Below are positions 1-11,836 of a stretch of DNA of 64,000 bases, in pieces (positions within the stretch are counted from its first letter, which is position 1; each line of letters begins with the position of its first letter). This DNA is from Bagarius yarrelli (lineage: Eukaryota > Chordata > Actinopteri > Siluriformes > Sisoridae): positions 1,319,748 to 1,383,747 of the forward strand of contig VCAZ01000014.1 in the NCBI GenBank assembly GCA_005784505.1, in the 5' to 3' direction. Made by a program: the position numbers and the translations under genes. The notes beneath the pieces were generated by a model, which worked only from the letters and a program-made list of their open reading frames with translations, had not been told where the DNA came from and did not search any database.

Positions 1-864
1 ATTTTTTGTTGCTTTATTTCCTGCACAGACTTACCAGAAACCAAACACAGAAAGTAAAACAACTAAACACGTTTTGTTGAAGTTTAATTGTGGTACCAGA
101 TTCTAGCTAAAGTTATAGTTTTACTAAGTCCTCTAGTATACCATTAAGTTATTAATGGGCGTTTAAGGGTTTTGCACTATTAAAAAATTAATAAAGCAGA
201 ATGATAGAACAAGCTAATGTTTTCTACAGCTCATGTTTTGTTTTTAGGAATAGAATCTTTTCATCTACATGCTTGCACAAAAAAAAAAAAAAGACAAAAT
301 TAAAAAATCACCAGCTGGCATCTCGTTCTTATTTTAGTTTCTGCTGATGGAGAAGGTGAATGGACTTATTGTTCAAAAACAAGGAAACAACAGGTATAAA
401 ATGTCAATAAAATGTTTTTTTTTCACACGAGGGGTTCTCCGTGCTGTGGTAAAAACAGTCTCGGTCTCTAAAAATTAATAAGAACTGACAGAAAAATATG
501 TACAAAACCTGATCATCGTAATCAGCATTTCACTACAACAGTGGAACGTTTCATAGTTTGGCTTTTTTTTAAGATGTCTGCTTGATAGTAATGAAGAATG
601 TCATCATTTTAATGTCCTTGTTTCATATTTTATACTGTCATATTGTTTTCAGACTAGGAAGTTTGAAATGATACCCAAGAACAAGATATTATTTCTAATT
701 ATGACCGTCACAAACAAAGAACAGAGTAAGGCAGTGTATTGGCAAAGGCCTCATGTTACGATACATATCACGATACATACAGATTGCGAAAAAATACGCA
801 GTGCAATATGTCAGAATACTTAAAACGGTTAAGAGTATGAAAAAAGGTATGATCATATTAGCCC
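1..864. other. AT-rich stretch, no gene recognised
   Basis: No convincing exon is visible on either strand. An AATAAA on the - strand near 12-17 could be the poly(A) signal of a - strand gene lying further left, but nothing coding supports this. Positions 740-800 carry a fragment of the dispersed 'cgatacatatcacgatac' repeat seen again near 32240. Confidence 0.3.
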
Positions 865-1665
865 GGTTCTGTCAGCACAGCACTGGTGTGTAAAATCTTG
901 TTAATTACTTATAAAGCCCTAGATGGTTCAGCACCTCGGTACCTGATTGAGCTCCTATCCTATTATAGTCCTCCATGTCCGCTGCGCTCTCAGGACTCAG
1001 GCAATCTGATAATACCTAGAATAACAAAATCAACTTTGGGCTGCAGATCCTTCTCCAGTCTAGCGCCTAGACTTTGGAATAATTTACCCTGCACTGTTCG
1101 GGAGGCAGACACACTCTGCCAGTTTAAAACTAGATTAAAGACACATCTCTTTAACCTGACCTACACATAATACACACATTTTCATTACTCAAATCCATTA
1201 AAGGTCTCTTAGGCTTTAATAGTCAGGTCAACCGGAACCGGAAACACCACCAATAACACACAGTATATATATGTTTATCCTAAGTCGAATGGCATCTACA
1301 CTAACATATGTCTGTTTTTTGTTATTCCGAGCTCACCATCGCCACCATCACTTGGAGAGTCTCAGTGATCACTTGTCTTTTAGATGGCCATCCGGACAAA
1401 ACCACGGAAACTTTACTGCAGTATGGGGTAACCTACTGGTTTATCTGGTCAGAGGAGAACTGAGCCCCTGACTGAGCCTGGTTTCTCCCAAGGTTTTTTC
1501 TTCTCCATTCTGTCACCGATGACGTTTTGGTTCCTTGTCGCCGTCGCCTCTGGCTTGCTTAGTTGGGGACTCTAAAGTGTTTTAATTATGTCTTTTCTGA
1601 TATCATTCTGTAAATCTGCTTCGAAACAATCCTGATTGTTAAAAGCGCTAAAGAAATAAAGGTGG
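865..1665 (+). mobile_element. LINE 3' end: reverse transcriptase C-terminus plus 3' UTR (L2/Rex-like)
   Basis: An open frame at 886-1170 has the standard C-terminal tail of a fish non-LTR retrotransposon polyprotein: 'LLITYKALDG' near the start, then 'APRLWNNLP' and 'FKTRLKTHLF' near the end. It is followed by a conserved 3' UTR-like sequence (1268-1660, including 'cctactggtttatctggtca') that recurs at 33145-33505. No upstream RT domain or endonuclease is present, so this is a 5'-truncated dead copy. The family name is inferred from the tail motif. Confidence 0.75.
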
Positions 1666-1724
1666 GAAAAAAGGAGTTAAAAACACAACAAAGACAAATC
1701 TGGACTCGCCCTTATTTGTTTTCT

Positions 1725-1925
1725 GCCATGTTTTATTGTGAGACAATGGCCGTATGTGTCATTGGTAACTACAGGAGCGGAGGAGGAAGTTTTCTGACAC
1801 ACACCGAGGGTTATAATTAAATTCAAATTTGTATCGATACTGAAATATCAACACACTATTGTGAAACAAAATTATCGCAATAGTTAAAGGTATCGCCTTT
1901 TTTACACATTTGTTAAAAATAGAAT
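1725..1925. repeat. Dispersed repeat of the 'atcgatac' type
   Basis: The segment around 'aactacaggagcggaggagg' matches 55597-55690 ('aactacaggagtggaggag'), and the flanking ATCGATA-rich sequence resembles blocks near 27770, 31790, 32220 and 36490. This is probably a non-autonomous DNA transposon family. The ends are not defined. Confidence 0.45.
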
Positions 1926-2221
1926 ATAAGGGTATAAATTAAGATTTTTGTCTTTTATTTCCCACCATCATCACCATTTGACAAACATGTTGCATTTTGT
2001 ATTATTATACACATAACGTACGAGTATATAAACTTTGTCTTTAGCTTATGTACAACGAGAGATGGAAATTAAGAAAGCTGAAGAATTGTGGTGTTTTTAC
2101 ATTTATAATCTGACCTTATTAGATAATCTTACATTTTATACAAGACGTTTATTAAAAATTAATTACACCTTCAACAATTATAATGTCAAAGCCCAGACCT
2201 TTTTTAATATACATTTACTGT

Positions 2222-2345
2222 TTCTGTCATTTTGGCAGATGCCTTTATTCAATAACATTTAATAACAGCTCATTTTTCTAACACAACTTAGCAGTTGAGG
2301 GTTTAGGGGCCTTGTTTGGGGGCCCAGCTTTGGCAGCTTTGTGAA
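2222..2345 (-). repeat. SINE-A fragment (tRNA SINE with L2-like tail)
   Basis: Diverged reverse-orientation copy with 'tttggcagatgcctttattc' and 'aggggccttgtttgggggcc', matching the commonest SINE of this window (compare 23318-23505). Confidence 0.6.
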
Positions 2346-2349
2346 TTGA

Positions 2350-3650
2350 ACCAAGAATGATCTTATTAGCAGTTTAACACCAAACCTATTTAGCTATTAC
2401 TTTCGCATTATAGCACGGTATCTTATGGAAGACATCATATTGTTCACCAGGAAAGTCCAACATTGTCCATGTGACCTGGATTAGTTCACACACCTTTAAT
2501 AAATTACAACCACAATTTATAAATCTATTTTAATTACTTGTCTTAAGGGCATTTTAAAAGAAAAGGATTATCAAAGTTATGAGAATCATTTCAAAGCGAT
2601 GCCAACAGAGCGCTCACACATTCTCTGCAACTCGATCTCTACTGTCTCATGCAGACAGAGTTTTGCTACACAGTTACACCTCCCTGTAAACACATTACAC
2701 ACACACACACACACCTAAATGGATGCTGAGAAAATATGCCTAAATAATACTTAAAAAAAACACTAACACTTAGAAATATTTTTACTGGGAAATAATAAAC
2801 AAATTTTACAATGAAGATGTGAAAATGGTCACTTTAGGAACACTTTACCTTTGCCGGGGCTATTTTGGTATCATCTGAGATAAATTCAGGACTCTAACTG
2901 GCCTAAAGTACCAACCACGCCTCAATGGATAAACCACCAGGAACTAAGGGCCATTTGATCAAACCTGTCTACCACACCCCACATGATGAGACTCCACCTC
3001 ATTTCAGTTATATAAGGAGAATTTAGTATGGTGTCCTGGGCAGAGGTGGTTGGCATTTACTTGTGAAGATTTCTGGAAACATTTACGTGGAAATTTACGT
3101 TTACTTCGCTACATTTGCGTATCTCCGTTACTATTAATTGTTAATACAGAAAATGTTGTTTTAATAATTAGTTTCCATCATGTTCAGTATAATGAAATGA
3201 CGAGTCTCACGATAGGCTAAATGCGTCCAAAGTATCTAAGGCGCTTTAAAAAATATCGACCGAAGAGGGAGAAAAAGCGGGAATATTAGTAGAGACAGAA
3301 AAACACATGACCTCATATTAAATCAATTTATTCAAATCCAAAGTAACTAGAAACTCACTACCTAAACAATTGTTTTTCTGTATTTAAATAAAAATCATTT
3401 GTTACATCTTTTTTGTTAGTTTGTCGCTGTAAAAGTCCCAATTGGGATTCAAAGAATTTTATTGAAAAATTTATGTTAAATATTTTGGCTGCAAAAATGT
3501 TTGAGGTATCAGCAAATATTGTATCGTTTGCAGAAAAAAAATCGATATTGTATCGTGATCAACTGTCCAATTTACTCTCCTATTTTTTATTCTATCTAAT
3601 TTTAAGTAACTTTAAACATTAATACTTTAACTGTTTTATTAAGTAATTCT
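2350..3650. other. Non-coding stretch, nothing recognised
   Basis: AT-rich intergenic sequence with a short (CA)n run at 2698-2716 and no open frame with protein-like composition. I see no feature I can name. Confidence 0.4.
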
Positions 3651-3654
3651 TCTC

Positions 3655-3755
3655 TTTCTTCTCCTTTTGGCTGTTCCCTTTTAGCGGTCACCACAGTGAA
3701 TCATCTGTCTCCACCTAAATCTATTCTCTACATCCTCTTCACTCACACACACTAA
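3655..3755 (-). mobile_element. RTE/L1-type LINE 3' fragment
   Basis: The reverse strand reads the typical LINE end 'agacagatgattcactgtgg', ending in an RRWRQMIH-CGDP type C-terminus. The same block occurs at 22682-22845 and 30130-30375. It borders the 35-bp tandem array directly, and the array unit itself looks like an amplified piece of LINE coding sequence. Confidence 0.55.
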
Positions 3756-4266
3756 CTTGGTCCTACTTAGGTCATAGCTGTCTCACCACTGTCTCTAAAC
3801 CATACATCATAGCTGTCTCACCACTGTCTCTAAACCATACATCATAGCTGTCCCACCACTGTCTCTAAACCATACTTCATAGCTGTCTCACCACTGTCTC
3901 TAAACCATACATCATAGCTGTCCCACCACTGTCTCTAAACCATACATCATAGCTGTCCCACCAACTGTCTCTAAACCATACATCATAGCTGTCCCACCAC
4001 TGTCTCTAAACCATACATCATAGCTGGTCTCACCACTGTCTCTAAACCATACATCATAGCTGTCCCACCACTGTCTCTAAACCATACATCATAGCTGTCC
4101 ACCACTGTCTAAACTAAACATACATCATAGCTGTCTCACCACTGTCTCTAAACCATACATCATAGCTGTCCCACCACTGTCTCTAAACCATACATCCTGT
4201 CATATCCATAGCTGTCCCACCACTGTCTCTAAACCATAGTGTGTCCCACTGTCTCTAAACCAAGTG
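3756..4266. repeat. 35-bp minisatellite, left arm
   Basis: About 14 copies of a 35-bp unit containing 'catagctgtctcaccactgt' then 'ctctaaaccata', with small indels between copies. The identical unit resumes at 15511-16147 on the far side of the provirus, so both arms were once a single array interrupted by the retroviral insertion. There are no variable spacers, so this is not CRISPR-like. Confidence 0.9.
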
Positions 4267-4589
4267 TGTATGGGGCTTTCCAATAAACCTGTTCCACTCT
4301 GTACCACCGTGTCTGTGTTTTCCTGATTTTGTATTACAACTAGACTACTTTTTTTTATTTTTTGTGCACACACACACTTCTATGATTAGTTATATTTTGG
4401 TAAAACTTTTTGATAGCACACCATCCTGTTCTTTTTCCTTTTTTCCCCTTCTCCTACATCATATTTAGCTCACTCTTATTTTTCCTTTTTAGTGCTACTG
4501 CTAATATGTATATTTTATAATTAGTTATTTATTAGTCATTATCATACTCGGTCTATCTCCTGCACAATTTTTTTAAGTATTTTTCAACA
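4267..4589 (-). repeat. 3' LTR of the provirus
   Basis: Starts TGTATGGGGC and ends TTTTCAACA on the + strand; same-orientation match to 15204-15510. Differences are about one or two substitutions plus three small homopolymer or dinucleotide indels. In transcription sense it has a TATAAAA-like box, an A-rich AATAAA, and a short 3' part. It also carries AATAAA on the + strand at 4282-4287. Confidence 0.88.
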
Positions 4590-4604
4590 TAATTCCCCCA
4601 TCTG
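4590..4604 (-). promoter_or_regulatory. Polypurine tract candidate
   Basis: On the - strand AGATGGGGGAATTA abuts the TG of the 3' LTR, which is where a retrovirus places its plus-strand primer. This supports the - strand orientation of the provirus. Confidence 0.55.
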
Positions 4605-4778
4605 GAGCTCTAGAGCTCCATATAATCAACATCTATTAACCAATAACCAGTATTGTAACACCCTGCCATACCCCCCATTATTCTATATAGTGTAAGGGTC
4701 TAAGACCACCCTAGATTAAGGTGGTCTTAGACACAGCTGTTAACAGTTATGAGGTCACCTCAGTGATAATAGAATAAA

Positions 4779-5621
4779 CTATTTACAAAGAAGAGTACAT
4801 CTGTTAATTGTAAAAAGAAAAAAGAAAAATAAAGTTCGAGTATTGACGCGTCGGTAAGCAAACAGTGAATCTACCAATACCAAGTGTGTGATGGACAGTA
4901 TTTGTAAATCCAATATGGCAAGGGAATACGCAATTTTTTTTTGGTTCCGTGCAGCAGCCCATATTTTCTTACACAGTTTGCGGTCATGTCGTGTGTAGGC
5001 GTGTACAATGGCTATAGTATCATTGCAGGCGTCATCTTTATACTGTACTGGTTGTCGAGATAACTTTCATAACCATGTTAGCATTGACTTTGGCTGTGAC
5101 GTCCATAAATCATATACAGCGAAGGACACCGTAAGAGCATTAAAAATCACCTGTTGTTGAATGTGACCTGATAACAGAAAAGCATGTCCCCTGCGATGCC
5201 CATACACATGTGCTAGAGAGATTGATCTTCGCACTTTAACTGTCTGCACCACAAGACTTAGTCCCCTCTCTAGCAGATAGGTATCTTTACGTGCATGCTA
5301 CAGCCATATTCCATTATATCTGATCATATCTGCATGTCGGAACAGCACAGGCAATGGTCGTAGGTCCTCCACTAATGTATTCCATTCAAGACATTCTTGG
5401 TTAGGTGGGTAGGAGAACCACACATTCTGCTCCATTTCTCCATGCACTGGTTCATCTGCCATCATCAGACACGCTCTACAACAGTGATTGTGAGGTTCCA
5501 TATCCTCAGCTATCCTGTACAGGTACCCATCCGAGCAGTGCTCCATAGCGACACATGCACGACTCAGAATGCACTGTGGGCGGTGTTGTTTCTGGGACGT
5601 CATTATCTGGGGCATCATTGT
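4779..5621 (-). pseudogene. Unidentified retroviral accessory gene, two in-frame stops
   Basis: One reading frame stays open for 281 codons between env and the 3' LTR, interrupted only by TAG at 5300-5298 and TGA at 5069-5067. It begins right after a good splice acceptor (tgttctgtgcag, exon from 5621) with tandem ATGs at 5618, so it was probably expressed from a spliced mRNA. The first third is Cys/His-rich, with 'HNHCCRACL' near 5470, and is acidic; the last third is basic ('RHDRKLCKKIW'). Position and size resemble the accessory genes of complex retroviruses, such as foamy transactivators or walleye OrfA. I see no cyclin box or other domain I can name. Function unknown. Confidence 0.6.
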
Positions 5622-5910
5622 CTGCACAGAACACTTAGGGACATACAGCACACAACAACAAACGATACCATACACTCATAAAATCATATCTTAATATACA
5701 CATTTGATTAAATGTTAATGTACATATTATTTTATATTTATAGCATATATTTACAGTTATTGCGTGGGTTAAATGTTAAATCACACTAGATTGTAACAGG
5801 TCCTCATTCAGGTCCTCACTACACACTCATCTAATAGATCTGTAACTAGCACTGTATCAGTATCTGGCACATGCATAAGAATATATTGACCAAACATTGC
5901 CTGGGTAATG

Positions 5911-8098
5911 TTATATCTTAGCAATTATAGCACGGATTAATGGAATTCCACAACAGCAAAGGCTTGCAATTAGCATAAGTACGAGAAGCATAGTTACGCC
6001 TAATCGAACGAGTCCAGGTAGCCAGCTCGAAGAGAAAAGCCAATTATACCAACTTGGTTCCCGCTCTGCATTATTCCTGACCATCTCATCCCTTTGGGAT
6101 GTCATCCGTTCCAGTAGTAGGTTAACAGGTCCAGCTGGGCCTGTATTTAATGGAACAATAGTACAGCATTCCTGCTGAAACAAATGACAAACTCCTTGTT
6201 CTGGCCCAAGCATCATGTCTAATGCAAATCGGTTCTGTACTGTCATCATAGTAGTAGCATGCAGCTGTTCTGAGATTAGACCAAGGACAGCTATTGTATG
6301 GTTTATAAAGCGTTGTTGATTGTACCATATATAATTGATCTATCTAAGATTACACGCTATTTGGACATGTGGAAGGAAGAAAGTCCACGCTCCAGAAGAA
6401 GATTTTGTGCATAATGGTCTTCCGGGACGCCAACTGGTATTCCTCTCCAATCAACATATACATTAGGATCTGGTCCCCATTGTTCAATTTCAGTAGTCTT
6501 ACCTGGTTTTAAGTATTTATTGTAAGTAGCATTCCCACCTATTTCTTTTACAAGTTTAGTTACCTCTGCCACACTTCTTTTGCATCTTAGTTGAGTGTTA
6601 GGTTCCCTCTGTTAGTGGTTGATGACACCAGTAGTGCTGCTATTTTCTCATCATCGACTGGAAATCGAGTACAGTCAGTCTCCCTTCTAATACTACTGGG
6701 GCACATGTTCCATGCCAAAGAACATGCATTACCACCGTACCCCCACAATACCAAAATACATCAGCTCTGGGCAGCGTACCAGCACTGAGGCTTGGTATAG
6801 CCATTCTGACTGGCTTAGCCAAGTGGCATTTAGTTTTCTTATCATCACAGCTAGATCTAACATAGATAGATGGGTACTTTCCCACCAAAATTTCTTCGCA
6901 CACATCATTTGGGAGAGAACCTACCAATTTGTTCCCATGGAGCGAATGCACAATGGAAAGGTTTGGCCAGACTGTTTTTGAATCTGAATATTTTCATTAC
7001 TCTGTGTGCTAGCAGGATGAAAAGTGCACGAGGAACTATGATTACGCATCCATTCTGCTCCATGGGAATTAGCTGCCGATCCTAATAAACAAAATGCCGT
7101 ACATAAATTATTAATATTATAGGGTGGCTTACTGCATTCTTTCCGGCCACGAGTTGGCAATGCCCTTAGTGGACTTTGGTCACGCCTATGGCACACCACA
7201 CGTGTTATTTTTAGTTACTTGTCGAGCAGTGTCATAGAGCCATTGTTTATAAAGATTTGTATCTACTTGTACCTCCCTCTGAATTATAGACCCTACTTTT
7301 ACCGAGGTAACATTCATCAGACCAACTTTGTCAGGGGTGAGCCAGTTATTTCCCCACTGTGGCAACTTCATCAGTGGTTTACACACACCTCCTTTTTCTA
7401 GGGTACATTTAGCCCAAAGATCAATAATAATTCGTTGTGCGCCTTTTCCGTTTTGCCATTGTGTTGGGTATATTGTTACATTAAAGGGTTCATTGTAAAT
7501 CACGTTACGAAATGTATGATTATTTTCTACACCAAAGTTCCATAAGGGAAGAACAGCTTTACATATGTCATTCTTTGGATACCCTGTCACTATCACCTGT
7601 TTAGTCTTAATTTCATTATCATTACGCTTTACTAATATTGGTACTTAAATCTCTAATGTCATAATATAATCTATCCCTGGCCTATTCGATGGCCATGAAG
7701 CTCTCTCTTTCCAGGTATCTATATGATACCACCTGGTTTTTGAAACTGATAATGGTACGGGCATAGGTGATCCTTTATATACAACGGTGTACGAAACCAG
7801 GGTTGAGTAATTGTCAGGGACCTTCTGGTCTATATACACAGCCGTCAGCATGCTCATTGTGCAGATATAATGATTAGTTATAACCAGTTCCTCTAAGTCA
7901 GCTTCATTCTGCCCTTTTACAGCACGTTTAGGTTGTTGCACGTACACAGTATCATTAATCAATTCGAGGCTGTGTTTTGTTCGATGCATCAGTTTGGGCT
8001 AAGGCATAGCTAGTCAATTTGATTATCATCTGAAAGAACAATACATATAACAATGATGCTGCTACTATTTTTAGCCAATCTTTTCCTGTGGGTCCCAT
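5911..8098 (-). pseudogene. env: Retroviral env, broken
   Basis: Reads right to left over about 730 codons. It opens with ATG at 8098 and a hydrophobic signal-peptide-like stretch (to about 7990). Surface-subunit segments follow in changing frames: 7989-7645, 7596-7186, 7199-6921, 6951-6640. These have N-glycosylation sequons and a 'VFWYCGG' motif near 6740. A furin-type RCKR site lies at 6587-6576. The transmembrane part follows: 6572-6357, then 6328-5911 with 'VQNRFALDMMLG' and a CX6CC motif (6189-6163), and a membrane helix at about 6003-5935. At least five frame changes or stops prevent a full-length product. Role when intact: virion attachment and membrane fusion. The CX6CC type links SU and TM covalently in gamma-like viruses. 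Confidence 0.85.
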
Positions 8099-8121
8099 TT
8101 TACTATTGCCATTTTCAACAC

Positions 8122-11100
8122 TTATTCTACTAGAGCTTTTACCCCTGGAAATAGTTCCTGTGCCAATGCCTTATCAAGTGTGTATTCTGGACCTGGATTG
8201 TAATCTAAAACTTCGTCAGGTAAATCTACTTTCACTTCTTCTGGACTTGCTGTGTGTGTTTGATCCTCTGTTGTTTGAGGCTCACGTTCAGTTGATTCAC
8301 TAGGCTTGTCGCTTTGTTCTTTAATTATTCCACTAGGCCCTGCAACTTGTTCAATCGGCTGACTGAAATTAGTTTGTTCAGTAACTTCTTGAATGGTTTG
8401 TCCTTCCAGAGTTTCTGTTGGTTTAGTAGTGGACTGAACGTACTCTCCTTTTTTTGGTTCAGCAGCACATCTGGCCTCTCTTTTCTTTTCCTTTGCTCGT
8501 GTATAATGCGCTGGTCCCTCCCTGTTCGAGGTACCTGGTTTGTCTAAGTCGTTGTCGCTGTCTGTGTCAGTGTTCGTATCAGTTTGAGTTTTTTCTGATC
8601 TTGGCCTGGCCTGTTCCTGACCTGGCACTGGAGCACGACAGCAGTGATTGAGGTGGTACCAGTGTTCCTTACTTTCTACTTTGACTGCAGTAGTTGTTGC
8701 TGCTACAACCTTAAACGGACCCTCCCTCCGTCAATGCTAACCTTCCAATTTTTCTTTTTAAACAGCTTTATATAAATGTAGTCTCCTGGTTCCACCAGTG
8801 GTGCACCATGCACTGCTTCTTTCACCTGTGAACACAAAGTTCTATGTATTTTGGTCAGTTGTTGCATGTAACTAGTCATTTCTCCCTCCAACTGTTCCAA
8901 TGGAGGACCCTCATACGGTTCCCTAACCGCCGGAACAGACATTGGACGACCTGTTAGCATTTCATGTGGGGTTAGATGTGTGTTTCGGTTAGTTTGTGTG
9001 CGCATCTTCATCTTCAATTGCCTTAATTACATCATTTACAAAATGAGCACCATTATCTGAATTTAATTTATCTGGGATTCCAAATCTTGGGATCACTTCC
9101 CTGCACAGAAATTTAGCCACTGTTGTCGCATTGTTTTTTGCTGTAGCAATTGCTTCCACCCATCTGCTAAATCGATCCACTATCACCAAAATGTATCTTT
9201 TTCCCTCTTTTCTGTCCACCATGTCAACAAAATCCATCACCAGATGTCTAAATGGCCCTTGTGGTTGCGGAATGTGACTTATCGGAGCTGTAAAATGCTT
9301 TCGTACATTTCGTGTTGCACAAATTTCACAATTCCTAAGTGCTTTGTCTACCATTGCTGCTAGATATGGTGACCACCATTCTTTTCTGATTTTAGTTGCA
9401 ACTTCCCTTTTATTACAGTGATCCACCCCATGTGCATCTTTTATTAACAGTGGAAGAAGAGCAGCCGGAGCTACACAAATTCCATCACAACTTCTCCAGA
9501 CTCTCGTATTAGGGTCTAATATAGCCCCTCGCTTTTTCCATAACTGTTGTTCTTCCAAACTTGCTATCTCTTGGTATTGCCTGATATCATCTACTGTTAC
9601 GTTCATTTGTACTGGAGATTGCTCTTCTTCCTGCATTAGTGCCATTACATGAGCGTTCCCTAGCGCTGCTTTTTTAGCCATTTCATCCGCTGCAGTGTTA
9701 CCCCTAGTAACGATAGAATTGTCCTTTTTATGTGCCATGCACTTAACAATAGCTAATAATTTAGGTAGCATCAAAGCGTTTAGTAATTCTCCAATTGCTA
9801 GCCCGTGAGTTACTGTTGATCCATCTGCCCGTAAAAAAACTCTTTGTGCCCAAATTGCTCCAAATGCGTGACAAACTCCATACGCGTACATTGAGTCTGT
9901 GTAAATTGTACATTCATGTCCTGCTCCTAACTTACATGCTGCTGTTAGGGCTTTTATTTCTGCCAATTGTGCGGAACATGGCTGTGGTACTGCTTCACTT
10001 ATTACAACGGCAAATGAACCTGTTTCTTTATCGTATTGCATAAGTGCGTATCCAGCTTTAATGCCCTCTTTTGTGCGATAGCATGAGCCATCCACAAAGA
10101 AAATGAATTTTGCATTTTCCAGTGGTTCTGGTTTTAAGTCCGCTCGTGCCTTCAAATATTTTTCTGTTGTACCAGAATTGCTGATGCAAACCCTCTTCTT
10201 TCTGATACGTAAAGCTGAAATGGTTTAGTGTAATCTGGGCTAGATAACGCTGGAGCTGTAGCTAATTCACTTTTAATTAATTCAAACGACGCCTCGCCCT
10301 CTGTTGCCCAAGTTAGAGGGGCACTCGGTTTAGTCTGGTCTGCTGCTTTTATCATGTCTCTTAATGGTTGTACTTTTAATGCAAAATCACATATCCATGA
10401 TCTCAAAACCCACCATGCCAAGGAATGACAACATCTGTTTTACAGTTTGGGGTTTTGGAGCATTTTGAATTGCTTCAATATGTGTTGGTGATATTTTACG
10501 CATTTTACGCAATATTTAACTTTCTGTTTACAAAATTGTAATTGTAAAGAGAAATTGTAAAAAAAGTTTATCTCTACTCACTTTATGTCCATTTAGTGCC
10601 AGTGTTTTTAACACAGTTACTGAATCTCGCAAACACTGTTCTTTTGTCTGGCTGCATATTAGAAGATCGTCCACATATTGAAGAAGACAACTTGAGATAT
10701 GCAGATTAGCCAAATCTCGAGCTAACACCTGATTAAAAATTGACGGGCTTTCACAATAGCCCTGTGGTAATCTGGTGTAGGTTAACTGTTTTCCCTCATA
10801 GGTGAATGCAAACAGAGACTGTGACTCAGGGTGCAATGGAATACTAAAAATTGCTGAGCACAAATCTATGACGGTGTACCATTTTGTTCCAATAGGAATA
10901 TTTGACAATAGTGTATGCGGATCTGGTACCACTGGAGTTTCAGCCACTACCACTTGGTTTACTGGTCTTAAATCACGCACTAACCGCCATTTATCTGAAT
11001 TTGGTTTTCTTACTGGAAAGATTGGAGTGTTTCAAGAGCTTTTTGTGCCTCTACCAAATCTTCTATTGTAGGCCTGATGCCACTCAATGCTTGTTGCGAT

Positions 11101-11825
11101 AGTGGATATTGTCTTTGATAAGGCAATTTTACATTTGGTTTTGTCTGTATTTTCACTAACCCTGCTGATTTTACTAGCCCTACATCTGTTTGGTGTTTTG
11201 TCCACAATTCTTCTGGAACCTCGGCTATTGCCTCTTCTTTCTCTTGTTCAGTTATCTCTTGTTCTCCTGTCTGTTGGGACATTTGTGTTCCTGCTTCTGC
11301 CTCTACCTGGATTGTCATTTTCCTGCTAATCATTACTTGTGTGGCTGTCATGTGTTCGGTAGTAACCTGTGATATTCTAAGGTACTTTTTGTCTGGGGAT
11401 AGATGTATAAATGGGTTATCTGTTGGCGTCCACTCTCTCACCTGTCCTGCATCCCTAACCATCTGCCCTAAATCTTTAGATTCAAAACCTTGCCCGATCA
11501 TCAGGGTGACATGCGGAGCGGCACTTTGTACTTGATACCAGTCTTTAATTTCTGGTGGTAGTTCTGTTCTTGCTGCCTGTTGCCCAATTACAATGTCAGT
11601 TATCTTTATACTGTATGCTTGGCCCTCTGTCTGTTCAGTCCAGAGACAGTCATATTCTTCATTCTGTCCTTCTTCATCATACATCAGTGTGCAATGCCAG
11701 GGATCTTTTGCTTCTTTGCAGTCTGGTCGCATATATGTTATCCATGGTTTCCAATCTGTGTACATTTTCCACAATTGTGTTGACGTTCCAGGTCCAACCA
11801 GTATGCTTTGTCGAACGTGCAATGT
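8122..11825 (-). pseudogene. pol: Retroviral pol, broken
   Basis: In order from the right: a pre-RT region (11822-11010) with two HxTL motifs, running into the RT N-terminus; RT fingers/palm (10980-10528) with 'YVDD' at about 10677-10666; RT connection (10421-10152); RNase H (within 10155-8989) with 'FVDGS', 'AEIKAL' and 'TDSMYA'; integrase with an HHCC zinc motif and the first two catalytic Asp ('VMDFVD', 'NSDNGAHF'). The frame then jumps at about 9017 into the integrase C-terminus (9017-8703, 'LTPHEMLTGRP') and an acidic, charged tail (8628-8122). At least four frameshifts occur, and sequence is missing at 9017, where the third catalytic residue (Glu) should lie. No protease motif (DTG/DSG) is present. 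When intact these enzymes copy viral RNA into DNA and integrate it. Confidence 0.9.
11010..11822 (-). other. Pre-RT region with two H-x-T-L motifs (2H-phosphoesterase-like)
   Basis: An open segment of about 270 codons. Residues near 43 read 'WHCTLMYD' and near 104 'PHVTLMIG'; each fits the hH-h-T-h signature that defines 2H phosphoesterases. The motifs are 61 residues apart, shorter than the roughly 80 usual in LigT/ThpR or AKAP7-type enzymes. After the second motif come a Glu-rich linker and then sequence resembling an RT N-terminus ('RQYPLSQQALSGI'). Some viruses carry 2H enzymes that cut 2-5A and blunt RNase L; a similar role here would be speculation. It could also be a fish-retrovirus-specific domain that matches by chance. 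Confidence 0.5.
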
Positions 11826-11836
11826 TCATTTTCTTT

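Noticed and set aside
1..600. 3' UTR of nlk, the neighbour expected from mammalian gene order
   Set aside because: No coding sequence or distinctive UTR element supports it; only a - strand AATAAA is present.
3756..4266. CRISPR-like array
   Set aside because: Head-to-tail 35-bp units without unique spacers in a eukaryotic genome; it is a minisatellite.
4255..4266. Target-site duplication of the provirus
   Set aside because: Left flank (ccaagtg) and right flank (atagctg) do not match well enough; the array may have changed since insertion.
4779..5621. Retroviral cyclin like walleye OrfA
   Set aside because: Similar size only; I could not see a cyclin box in the frame.
5397..5681. + strand frame of 94 codons overlapping the accessory gene
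   Set aside because: Antisense shadow of the - strand frame, without splice or promoter context.
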